From Alphaproteobacteria bacterium (lineage in GTDB: Bacteria; Pseudomonadota; Alphaproteobacteria; Micropepsales; Micropepsaceae): 64,000 nt of DNA. The DNA lies in the NCBI GenBank assembly GCA_016125165.1, contig WGMH01000003.1, positions 310,001 through 374,000 of the forward strand. The letters are read 5' to 3'. How positions within the stretch are numbered: position 1 is the first letter of the stretch; each line of letters begins with the position of its first letter. Position numbers and translations under genes: made by a program. The notes beneath the pieces are model-generated. The model had not been told where the DNA came from. It searched no databases and saw only the letters and a list, made by a program, of their open reading frames with translations. Of this stretch, positions 1 through 8,607 are shown piece after piece.

Positions 1-2
1 CG

Positions 3-470
3 TGGGCGATGACGGGCTGGCGCATGGGCTGGGTGGTGCATCCCAAGAAGCTCGACCAGCAGATGAGCGTGATGTGCATCGCCAACAACACCGGGCCCAC
101 GAGCTTCGCGCAATTCGGCGGGCTGGCGGCGCTGACGCCGGAAGGCGATGCCTTTCGCAAGGATCTGATCGAACTGTGCCGCAAAGGCCGCGATACGGTG
201 ACCGATTTCATCGGCGCGCAGAACCGCATCCGTTGGATGAAGCCTGAGGGCGCATTCTACGGCTTCCTGCAAATTGATGGAATGAAAGACAGCCTTCGCT
301 TTGCCAGCGATCTGGTACGTGAGGCGCGCGTGGGCGTTGCGCCGGGTTCGGCCTTCGCGCCGCCCGATGATGCGGCCAGCGACACCTATATCCGCATCTG
401 TTTCGGGCAAGACCGCGCACGATTGGAAATGGGGTTGCAGCGCCTTGGCGAAGCGGCGGCGCGGATGTGA
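3..470 (+). CDS. Class I/II PLP-dependent aminotransferase, C-terminal part (5' end outside window)
   Basis: Open from the window edge; frame reads WAMTGWRMGWVVHPKK, typical of class I aminotransferases just after the PLP lysine; ends at 470. Confidence 0.85.
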   Translation, partial: WAMTGWRMGWVVHPKKLDQQMSVMCIANNTGPTSFAQFGGLAALTPEGDAFRKDLIELCRKGRDTVTDFIGAQNRIRWMKPEGAFYGFLQIDGMKDSLRFASDLVREARVGVAPGSAFAPPDDAASDTYIRICFGQDRARLEMGLQRLGEAAARM

Positions 471-596
471 TCTATGGTGTTATGGCCCGCAACTGCGGGC
501 CACCCAGTTGAAGCATACACAACTTTTCAAGAACGAAACGGTGTCACCTGGGTTTGCTGCATTCGCGGCGAATGCCAATTCGTAACTTTGTGTTTC

Positions 597-3500
597 CTAA
601 ACCGTCTCGACCGCCGAAACGCCAGGCAGCGATTTGATGGCACCGCGCAGAGCGCCGGTAACGAGCTGGCGCTGCGGGAGTTTGATCTCCACTTCCTGAC
701 CGTGTTCGCCAGGCACCACGATAGTAACGATGCCTTTGCCGGGCGTTTTCAATTGCACGGCGATGGCGTTGAGGCCCGTCATGTTCTCCAGATAGATGCG
801 CAAGCCCTCGCCCGCATCGGCAGCGGCCTTTTCGAGATCGGACACCGAAAGCGCGCGCAGCTTCAGTTCCTCGCCTTCCCATGTGGCGTTCACTTTCAGC
901 AGCACGGACTTGCCAGCTTCCAGCAGCGGGCGCGAGGCCTGCAACACTTCAGGGAAGAACATCACTTCATACATGCCGGTGGGATCGGAGAACGACACGA
1001 ACGCATAGTTCTGGTCGTTGCGGCCGCGCCGCTCGGATTTGCGGATGATCGTGCCTGCCATCACCGGCTGCGAGGAAGAGCGGCGGTCCTCCAGAATTTG
1101 CGCATAGGTCGCAGCCTGAAGGCGCGTGAGCGCGGTGCGGTAATTGTCGAGCGGATGGCCCGACAGATAAAAGCCGATGGCGCTGAACTCTTCGCCGAGG
1201 CGCTCATGCGGCAGCCAATCTTCGGTGAGCAAGAGACGCAGGTCATTATCTTCCGGTGCGACATCGCCAAAGAGCGTGGACTGGCCGGTCTCCCGCTCGC
1301 GCGCGGTGCGGGCGGCATCGCTCAGTATGGCATCGGCGGATTCCACGAGCTGGCGGCGGTTGGGATTGAGGCCGTCGAACGCGCCCGCCTTCGCCAGGCT
1401 TTCAAACGCACGCTTGTTGACGAGCTTGGGATCGACCCTCCGCGCGAAATCGCCGATGGACTGGAACGGGCCCTCCGCCGCGCGCAGGTCGGTGACGTGA
1501 TCCATCGCCTGACGGCCAACACCTTTCACCGCGGCAAGCGCATAGAAGATCACCTGCTTTTCGTGATCGCATGTGAACGGTGCGGCAGAACGGTTGATGT
1601 CCGGCGGTAACACCTTGATGCCAAGCCGCTGTGCTTCCTGACGGAAGATATTGAGCCGGTCCGTGTTGCCGATATCGAGCGTCATCGAGGCGGCGAGAAA
1701 TTCCACCGGATAGTTCGCCTTCAGATAGGCTGTCTGGTAGGCCACCTGCGCATAGGCCGCGGCGTGGCCCTTGTTGAAGCCATAACCGGCAAATTTGGCG
1801 GCCTGTTCGAAAATGGAATCGGCAATCGACGGCAGAATGCCCTTCTCGCTAGCGCCCTTGACGAAGCGATTGCGATGAACCGCCATTTCACTGGCGATCT
1901 TCTTGCCCATCGCGCGGCGCAGCAGATCGGCTTCGCCGAGCGAATAGCCGGCAAGTTCGCGCGCAATGTTCATGACGTCTTCCTGATACGTCATGACGCC
2001 ATAGGTTTCTTTCAGGATCGGTTCGAGCGTCGGGTGCAGATATTCCGGCGGCTCCTTGCCGCTCTTCACGGCGATATATTTGGGGATCGAATCCATCGGG
2101 CCGGGGCGATAGAGCGCCACAAGGGCCACGAGGTCGTTGATGTGGTCGGGCCGCATCTTGCGCAGCAGGTCACGCATGCCCTGCCCTTCGAGCTGGAACA
2201 CACCCACGCTTTCACCGCGCGCCAGCATCTCGAATGTAGGCTTGTCGTCGAAGTCGATCTCCTGCGTGTTGAGATCGATTCCACGCTTCTTGAGAAGCTC
2301 CTCTGTCTTGGCGATGACGGTGAGCGTTTTCAGGCCGAGGAAGTCGAACTTCACGAGACCGGATTTTTCCGCGTCTTCATAGTCGAACTGTGTCACCGGC
2401 ATGGAAGCGCGGGGGTCGCGATAGAGCGGCACCAGTTCATCGAGCGGCCGGTCACCAATCACCACACCCGCAGGATGCGTGGAGGCGTGGCGGTAAAGCC
2501 CTTCGATCTTCTCCACGATGGAATAGAGCTGCCCTGCAATCGGCTCCTGTTCGGCGATCTGGCCGAGACGGGGTTCCATTTCCATCGCTTCTGACAGCGA
2601 AATGGACTTGCCGGGCGGATTGGGAATGAGCTTGGCGATACGATCTACAAGCCCCAGCGGCATCTGCAGCACGCGTCCCGCGTCGCGCACCGCCGCGCGG
2701 GCCTGCAGCGATCCCAGCGCGATGATATGCGCTACCTTGTCCACGCCGTATTTGTGCTGGACGTAGTGCACAACCTCGTCGCGCCGCTCCTGGCAAAAGT
2801 CGATATCGAAGTCCGGCATCGATATGCGTTCGGGATTGAGGAAGCGTTCAAACAGCAACCCGAAGCGCAAGGGATCGAGGTTCGTGATGTCGAGCGACCA
2901 GGCCACGAGCGACGTGGCGCCGGAGCCGCGCACGCCAACGGGAATGCCCTGCCCGCGCGTCCACTTCATGAAGTCGGACACGATCAGGAAGTAGCCCGGA
3001 AAATCCATGCGGATGATGACGCCAAGCTCGAATTCAAGCCGGTCGCGATAGACCTGTTCATCGGCAAAAAGGCCATGCTGCTTCAGCTTGGCGGCAAGGC
3101 CCGCTTCGGCCTGCGCGCGCAATTCCTCCGCCGGCGGCAGGCCGGATTCCGGCTCGAACTTCGGCAGAATGGGATTGCGCTTCTTCGGGCGGAATGCGCA
3201 GCGCTTGGCGATCTCCACCGTGTTCTCGATGGCTTCGGGCAGATCGGCAAACTGCACCTGCATCTCTTCCGCGGATTTGAAGCGGTGTTCGCGCGTCAGG
3301 CGTCGGCGGTCGGTCTGCGAGACATAAGTGCTGTCGGCGATGCAAAGGAGAGCATCGTGTGCCTCATACATGTCGGCGCTGGCGAAATGCACGTCATTGG
3401 TGGCGACCAGCGGCAGCTTCTTTTCATACGCCAGGTCGATCAGCAGGTCTTCGGCAGCGCGCTCCTCGGGCATGCCATGACGCTGAAGCTCCACATACAG

Positions 3501-4028
3501 GCGGTCCGGAAAAATTTGCGCGAGCCGGTCGAGCATGGCCGAGGCGGCCTCGCGCTGTCCCTCTGCTGCAAGGCGGTTGAGGGGACCGCCGGGGCCGCCC
3601 GTTAACGCGATCAGCCCTTCGGAATGTTCGGCAAGTTTGGCTGTGGCAACATGGGGCCAGTCACCCGCCTCCGCACCGAGATAGGCGGCGCTCAGAAGCT
3701 TGGAGAGATTGCGATACCCCGCATCGTTCTGCACCAGAAGCGGCAGCAGCGGCGGACGCGGACGCACCATGCCTGGCAGCGGCTGATCGGCTCCAAGCTC
3801 CACCGCCAGCAGCGCACCGGCGATGGGCTGTACACCCGCCTTGGCCAGCGTCTCGCTGATCTCGAAAACGCCGAAGAGGTTGTTGGTGTCCGTCACCGCG
3901 ACGGCAGGCATCGCGTTCTGGGTGGCGAGCTTCGCAAGCTCCTTGGGGCGCACCGCCCCTTCCAGCAGCGAATAGGCGCTTTTCACCCGCAAATGGACGA
4001 ATCCCGCCGGATTGCGCGGCTGCGCCAT
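597..4028 (-). CDS. dnaE: DNA polymerase III subunit alpha
   Basis: 1143 aa; PHP domain (FVHLRVKSAYSLLEGAV), PDFDIDFCQERR, KFDFLGLKTLTVI, PLDNYR; full-length DnaE. Confidence 0.97.
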   Translation of the reverse strand: MAQPRNPAGFVHLRVKSAYSLLEGAVRPKELAKLATQNAMPAVAVTDTNNLFGVFEISETLAKAGVQPIAGALLAVELGADQPLPGMVRPRPPLLPLLVQNDAGYRNLSKLLSAAYLGAEAGDWPHVATAKLAEHSEGLIALTGGPGGPLNRLAAEGQREAASAMLDRLAQIFPDRLYVELQRHGMPEERAAEDLLIDLAYEKKLPLVATNDVHFASADMYEAHDALLCIADSTYVSQTDRRRLTREHRFKSAEEMQVQFADLPEAIENTVEIAKRCAFRPKKRNPILPKFEPESGLPPAEELRAQAEAGLAAKLKQHGLFADEQVYRDRLEFELGVIIRMDFPGYFLIVSDFMKWTRGQGIPVGVRGSGATSLVAWSLDITNLDPLRFGLLFERFLNPERISMPDFDIDFCQERRDEVVHYVQHKYGVDKVAHIIALGSLQARAAVRDAGRVLQMPLGLVDRIAKLIPNPPGKSISLSEAMEMEPRLGQIAEQEPIAGQLYSIVEKIEGLYRHASTHPAGVVIGDRPLDELVPLYRDPRASMPVTQFDYEDAEKSGLVKFDFLGLKTLTVIAKTEELLKKRGIDLNTQEIDFDDKPTFEMLARGESVGVFQLEGQGMRDLLRKMRPDHINDLVALVALYRPGPMDSIPKYIAVKSGKEPPEYLHPTLEPILKETYGVMTYQEDVMNIARELAGYSLGEADLLRRAMGKKIASEMAVHRNRFVKGASEKGILPSIADSIFEQAAKFAGYGFNKGHAAAYAQVAYQTAYLKANYPVEFLAASMTLDIGNTDRLNIFRQEAQRLGIKVLPPDINRSAAPFTCDHEKQVIFYALAAVKGVGRQAMDHVTDLRAAEGPFQSIGDFARRVDPKLVNKRAFESLAKAGAFDGLNPNRRQLVESADAILSDAARTARERETGQSTLFGDVAPEDNDLRLLLTEDWLPHERLGEEFSAIGFYLSGHPLDNYRTALTRLQAATYAQILEDRRSSSQPVMAGTIIRKSERRGRNDQNYAFVSFSDPTGMYEVMFFPEVLQASRPLLEAGKSVLLKVNATWEGEELKLRALSVSDLEKAAADAGEGLRIYLENMTGLNAIAVQLKTPGKGIVTIVVPGEHGQEVEIKLPQRQLVTGALRGAIKSLPGVSAVETV

Positions 4029-4126
4029 GACCCACCGATTCCTGTTATCGCGACCCCGTCAGTATCCGCACCACGCCCGCGAGCGCGACCCGGCAAACCC
4101 ACCCATCCACAAGAGGTGGACGATAC

Positions 4127-4219
4127 TCAGAACACCGATTGCGCGACGGAGGGCAGCGCAAAGGAACAGACCACGAAAATCAGAAACACAAATCCGGCGG
4201 CGGCGTCTTTCACCCACAT
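4127..4219 (-). CDS. Small single-TM protein, about 30 aa (MWVKDAAAGFVFLIFVVCSFALPSVAQSVF)
   Basis: Below the ORF-track cutoff. ATG at 4219 preceded by GAGGAGCAAGGGCC (Shine-Dalgarno-like), one hydrophobic segment, TGA at 4127-4129; between lolD and dnaE on the same strand. Confidence 0.4.
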   Translation of the reverse strand: MWVKDAAAGFVFLIFVVCSFALPSVAQSVF

Positions 4220-4334
4220 GGCCCTTGCTCCTCTCGAATGAAATTGATGTTCTCATATTGTTCTCATTGCGGTCAAGAACAAAACGTGACCGTTGGCGCA
4301 AAATTTCGCGACCTATGCCAACTATTTGAAAATA

Positions 4335-5051
4335 CTAGATTTTATGAGCCGTGAACTTACCGCCATCGACGATGTGGCCGTCCTGCATGACCAGCGTGCG
4401 GTCCATCTTAGCGGCGAGATCGAAATTGTGCGTGGCCACCAGCGCCGCCACCTTCTCCGCTCGCGCCAGCGCGATCAGAAGATCGAACACTCCGCCGGCG
4501 GTGCGCGGATCAAGGTTGCCCGTCGGCTCATCCGCCAAAAGCAGGCGGGGATGATTGGCAATGGCGCGCACGATGGCGACACGTTGCTGTTCGCCACCCG
4601 ACAGCTGCGAGGGGCGGTGTTCTATGCGCTGACCAAGGCCGACCAGTTCCAAAAGCCGCCTGGCTTCCGCCCTGGCCGCCTTCTTGGGAACGCCCGCGAT
4701 CATCTGCGGCAGCATGACGTTCTCCAGCGCCGAGAACTCCGGCAAGAGATGATGCGCCTGATAGACGAAGCCGATGGAGTCGCGGCGGATGCGCGTGCGC
4801 TCCGCATCGCTGGCACGCGAGGCCGCCTGCCCGCTGATGAAGATTTCGCCCTCGCTCGGCGATTCCAGAAGACCGGCCATATGCAGCATGGACGACTTGC
4901 CCGCGCCCGATGGGCCGACCAGCGCAACCACTTCGCCGGGCTGGATCGCCACGTTCACATGATGGAACACGACCAGCAGGTTCTGGCCTTGATGATAGGT
5001 GCGCGAGACATGCTGAAGGTTGAGCGCGGCGGGCGCGTAGGCGTCACTCAT
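4335..5051 (-). CDS. lolD: Lipoprotein-releasing ABC transporter ATP-binding protein LolD
   Basis: Walker A GPSGAGKSS, signature LSGGEQQR, Walker B LLLADEPTGNLD; overlaps lolC. Confidence 0.95.
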   Translation of the reverse strand: MSDAYAPAALNLQHVSRTYHQGQNLLVVFHHVNVAIQPGEVVALVGPSGAGKSSMLHMAGLLESPSEGEIFISGQAASRASDAERTRIRRDSIGFVYQAHHLLPEFSALENVMLPQMIAGVPKKAARAEARRLLELVGLGQRIEHRPSQLSGGEQQRVAIVRAIANHPRLLLADEPTGNLDPRTAGGVFDLLIALARAEKVAALVATHNFDLAAKMDRTLVMQDGHIVDGGKFTAHKI

Positions 5052-6384
5052 AACGAAGCGCCTCCACCGGATCGAGCTTGGCCGCGCGCCACGAAGGGTA
5101 AAGCGTTGCGAGGAAGGAAAGCCCCAGCGCCATCAGCACCACGGAGATCACTTCATCGGTTTCCATCTTCGCGGGCATGTGGCTGAGGAAATAGATTTCC
5201 GGATTAAAGAGTTCCGTGCCCATCAGGGACGACAGGAACTGCCGGATCGTTTCGATGTTGGAGCAGAACAGCACCCCGATCACAAAACCGAGAAGCGTGC
5301 CGATCACGCCGATGCTGGCACCCGAAATGAAGAAGATGCGCATCACTGCGCCGCGCGTGGCGCCCATGGTGCGCAGGATGGCGATATCGCCACTCTTGTC
5401 CTTCACCAGCATGATCAAGCCGGAAATGATGTTGAGCGCGGCCACCAGAATGATGAGCGTGAGGATGAGGAACATCACGTTGCGTTCCACTTCCAAGGCG
5501 CTGAACAACGTGGAGTTCACATCTTCCCACGACGATACGCGCGCATAGGGCCCGGCGGCATCGGCTACCGGGCCGACGAAGGAATTGATGTTGTCGGGGT
5601 TCGACACCATCACCTCCAGCGCGCTCACCGTGTCGCCCATGTTGAAGTAAAGCTGCGCTTCCTTCAGCGGCATGAAGATGAAGGTGGAATCGTATTCACT
5701 CATGCCGATACGGAAGGTGCCAGCAATGGTGTAGCTCTTCACCCGCGGCGTGGTGCCGAATGGGGTCACGTTGCCCTTGGGCGCGATGAGCGTGATCTGC
5801 TCGCCCGGCACAAGCCTGAGCTTGGCCGCCAGCCGGTAGCCCACGATCACTTCATCGCCGCTGTTGAAATTGTCGAGTGCGCCTTTCGACAGCGTGCTCG
5901 AAACGGAATTCAGCGATTTCAGGTTCGGCGTGGAGATGCCGCGCACGATGACGCCGAGATTGCCGCCATTGGCGCTGGCCATCACCTGCCCGTCCACGAT
6001 CGGGGCCGCGCGCGTGATGCCCGGTACGCCGCGCACGCGCTTGGCGATTTCGTCGTAATCCGGCAGGCCGCCCGCTGGGCCATTTACAAGGATGTGGCCG
6101 TTGAGACCGAGGATCTTGCCCAGAAGTTCATGGCGGAAGCCGTTCATCACCGCCATGACGATGATGAGCGTGGCGACGCCGAGCGCGATGCCCACCAGCG
6201 AGAAACCGGAGATGACCGAAACGAAACCTTCGGCCCGGCGCGAGCGCAGATAACGCAGCGCGATCATCCATTCGAACGGCGCAAAGGCGCGGGCCGGTTT
6301 GGACGGCGCGCGGCGGCGGTTCTCCTTCGGGGCCGCACCGATGCGTGCGGCAAGAGCCGGGTTTTGTGAGCGGCGGTCTTCCAT
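5044..6384 (-). CDS. lolC: Lipoprotein-releasing ABC transporter permease LolC/E
   Basis: MacB/FtsX-type permease: FEWMIALRYLRSRRAEGFVSVISGFSLVGIALGVATLIIVMAVMNGF; ATG at 6384 (ORF track uses upstream TTG at 6387). Confidence 0.93.
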   Translation of the reverse strand: MEDRRSQNPALAARIGAAPKENRRRAPSKPARAFAPFEWMIALRYLRSRRAEGFVSVISGFSLVGIALGVATLIIVMAVMNGFRHELLGKILGLNGHILVNGPAGGLPDYDEIAKRVRGVPGITRAAPIVDGQVMASANGGNLGVIVRGISTPNLKSLNSVSSTLSKGALDNFNSGDEVIVGYRLAAKLRLVPGEQITLIAPKGNVTPFGTTPRVKSYTIAGTFRIGMSEYDSTFIFMPLKEAQLYFNMGDTVSALEVMVSNPDNINSFVGPVADAAGPYARVSSWEDVNSTLFSALEVERNVMFLILTLIILVAALNIISGLIMLVKDKSGDIAILRTMGATRGAVMRIFFISGASIGVIGTLLGFVIGVLFCSNIETIRQFLSSLMGTELFNPEIYFLSHMPAKMETDEVISVVLMALGLSFLATLYPSWRAAKLDPVEALRYE

Positions 6385-6668
6385 CAAGCCGCCAGCTTCA
6401 ATTTGAGACCGAGTGCATTGGCGACCTTGAGCAGTGTGTCGAGGCGCGGATTGCCATCCTTGGAAAGTGCCTTGTAGAGGCTTTCGCGGCCTAGACCCGT
6501 CTTCTTCGCAATCTTCGCCATGCCCTTCGCACGCGCAACGACACCGAGACCATAGGCGATCAACTGCGGATCGCCATCCTCGAAGATCGCTTCGAGATAA
6601 TTGGCGATATCTTCTTCAGTCTTCAGATAAGCGGCCGAGTCCCAAACTTTTGTCTTCAGCTTTGGCAT
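6384..6668 (-). CDS. Addiction-module antidote, HigA/HTH type
   Basis: MPKLKTKVWDSAAYLKTEEDIANYLEAIFEDGDPQLIAYGLGVVARAKGMAKIAKKTGLGRESLYKALSKDGNPRLDTLLKVANALGLKLKL; TGA overlaps the lolC ATG by one base (TGATG). Confidence 0.9.
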   Translation of the reverse strand: MPKLKTKVWDSAAYLKTEEDIANYLEAIFEDGDPQLIAYGLGVVARAKGMAKIAKKTGLGRESLYKALSKDGNPRLDTLLKVANALGLKLKLAA

Positions 6669-6669
6669 T

Positions 6670-6966
6670 TCAACTTTTCTCCACTCGCGCCAACTCAAGT
6701 GCCTTGGATATGTCGTTCTTCTGGGTCCGCTTGTCGCCACCAGCCAGCAACAAATAAACAGTCTGATCGCGGCGCATATAGTAGACCCGGTAACCGGGGC
6801 CGTAGTCGATCCGCAGTTCCGAGACACCTTCACCTATCGGCTTCGCATCTCCGGGATTGCCTAGCGCCAGCCGGTCAATCCGCGCCTGAATGCGCACCCG
6901 AGCCCGCTCGTCGCGCAGACCGAAGTACCAAGCCTCAAAACCGCTTGTGTAGCGAATTTCAAACAT
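6670..6966 (-). CDS. Addiction-module toxin, RelE/HigB type
   Basis: FEAWYFGLRDERARVRIQARIDRLALGNPGDAKPIGEGVSELRIDYGPGYRVYYMRRDQTVYLLLAGGDKRTQKNDI, the typical RelE/HigB killer-protein pattern; next to the antidote gene. Confidence 0.9.
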   Translation of the reverse strand: MFEIRYTSGFEAWYFGLRDERARVRIQARIDRLALGNPGDAKPIGEGVSELRIDYGPGYRVYYMRRDQTVYLLLAGGDKRTQKNDISKALELARVEKS

Positions 6967-6967
6967 T

Positions 6968-6983
6968 GTATCTTATAGGATAC
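6968..6983. promoter_or_regulatory. Imperfect 16-bp palindrome GTATCTTATAGGATAC; probable toxin-antitoxin operator overlapping the promoter
   Basis: 14 of 16 positions symmetric, ends 1 nt before the toxin ATG; a TTGACA lies upstream on the minus strand. Confidence 0.55.
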
Positions 6984-7068
6984 GATTGTCAAGCCAAAGG
7001 CGCTGCTTTAAGCGGGTGTCTGCTTCGGCTACTTCTACGAAACCAACTGCTTAAGAGCAATTAACGCC

Positions 7069-8607
7069 ATGCAGCGCGCCCTCTCCATCTCCCGCCAGAA
7101 CTTCCCTGAGTGGTATCAGGCCGTCGTCCGCGACGCCGATATGGCAGAGCCTTCGCCGGTACGTGGCTGCATGATCATCAAGCCTTGGGGCTGGGGCATC
7201 TGGGAGCGCATGCAGGCTCTGCTCGACGCGCGCATCAAGGCGACCGGGCATGAGAACGCCTATTTCCCGCTGTTCATCCCCCTCTCCTTCATCGCCAAGG
7301 AGGCCGAGCATGTGCAGGGCTTCGCCAAGGAGATGGCCCTCGTCACGCACCATCGCCTGAAGGAAATCGACGGCAAGCTCGTGCCCGATCCCGAGGCGAA
7401 GCTGGAAGAGCCGCTGATCGTGCGCCCCACTTCCGAAACCATCATCGGCGATTCCTTCTCGCGCTGGATCCGCAGCCACCGCGATCTGCCGGTGCTCATC
7501 AACCAGTGGGCCAATGTGGTGCGCTGGGAAATGCGCACGCGGCTTTTCCTGCGCACATCGGAATTCCTCTGGCAGGAAGGCCACACCGCGCACGCCAATT
7601 CGGAAGAAGCGGTGGAAGAGACGATGCGCATGCTGGAGCAGTATCGCGCCTTCGCCGAAGACGATGTCGCCATGCCGGTGATCGCAGGCGAGAAGCCGGC
7701 CAATGAACGCTTCCCCGGCGCGGTCGCCACCTACTCCATCGAAGCGATGATGCAGGATGGCAAGGCCCTGCAGGCCGGCACCTCGCACTATCTCGGCACG
7801 CATTTCTCCGAAGCGCAGAACATCCGCTTCCAGAACGACAGCGGCGAACTTCAATATTGCCACACCACGAGCTGGGGCATGTCCACCCGCATGATCGGCG
7901 GCGTGATCATGACGCATGGCGACGATGACGGCCTCCGCCTGCCGCCTGCCATCGCGCCGCGACAGATCGTGATCGTGCCCATGCTGCGCGACAAACCGGA
8001 AGATGCGCAGGTGCTGGAATACGGCCATGCGCTGGTGAAGGAGCTTTCGGGCAAGTTCGCGCTGGACGAGAAAATCCGCGTGCTGCTCGATACCAAGCAC
8101 ATCAAATCATCCGAGAAACGCTGGAACTGGGTGCGCCGTGGTGCGCCCATCATCGTGGAAATCGGCCCGCGCGATGTGGCAAACGGCCAGGTGACATTCA
8201 TGCGCCGCGACATGCTGCGCGACGGCGACAAGGTGAAGTCGCAAGCCATGGCGCGCGACGAATTCGTGGCGAAGATGCCCGCCCTGCTCGAAGAGATGCA
8301 GAAGAGCCTGCACGCAGAAGCCAGGACGCGCATGGATTCCAACATCCGCAGCGACATCAAGACCTTTTCCGATCTGGAGGCTTATTTCGGCGCGGGCAGC
8401 GATGACGATGCCGGTGAGTTCAAGGGTTGGGTACGCGCGGGCTGGGCGAAACCCGAAGGCGCGGCGCTGGATGCGGTGGACGCGCGGTTGAAGGCCCTCA
8501 AGCTCACGCTGCGCAACGTTCCGGCCGACGGCATGAAGGCGGGCGGCACGTGCATCTTCGGTGGCGGCGATGCCAAGGAAGATATCCTGATCGCAAGGGC
8601 CTACTGA
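7069..8607 (+). CDS. proS: Proline--tRNA ligase, archaeal/eukaryotic-like (type 3)
   Basis: 512 aa; MQRALSISRQNFPEWYQAVVRDADMAEPSPVRGCMIIKPWGWGIWERMQ, RPTSETII, INQWANVVRWEMRTRLFLRTSEFLWQEGHTAH. Confidence 0.95.
   Translation: MQRALSISRQNFPEWYQAVVRDADMAEPSPVRGCMIIKPWGWGIWERMQALLDARIKATGHENAYFPLFIPLSFIAKEAEHVQGFAKEMALVTHHRLKEIDGKLVPDPEAKLEEPLIVRPTSETIIGDSFSRWIRSHRDLPVLINQWANVVRWEMRTRLFLRTSEFLWQEGHTAHANSEEAVEETMRMLEQYRAFAEDDVAMPVIAGEKPANERFPGAVATYSIEAMMQDGKALQAGTSHYLGTHFSEAQNIRFQNDSGELQYCHTTSWGMSTRMIGGVIMTHGDDDGLRLPPAIAPRQIVIVPMLRDKPEDAQVLEYGHALVKELSGKFALDEKIRVLLDTKHIKSSEKRWNWVRRGAPIIVEIGPRDVANGQVTFMRRDMLRDGDKVKSQAMARDEFVAKMPALLEEMQKSLHAEARTRMDSNIRSDIKTFSDLEAYFGAGSDDDAGEFKGWVRAGWAKPEGAALDAVDARLKALKLTLRNVPADGMKAGGTCIFGGGDAKEDILIARAY

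Noticed and set aside
483-502. Hairpin TGGCCCGCAACTGCGGGCCA between the aminotransferase and dnaE
   Set aside because: Strong stem but no T-run on either strand, so terminator status is not supported.
474-2594. Long + strand ORFs antisense to dnaE
   Set aside because: Shadow ORFs from codon bias; dnaE on the minus strand is unambiguous. Same applies to 8701..10086, 20610..21242, 21764..22918, 26022..27191, 27754..29112 and 30265..31470.
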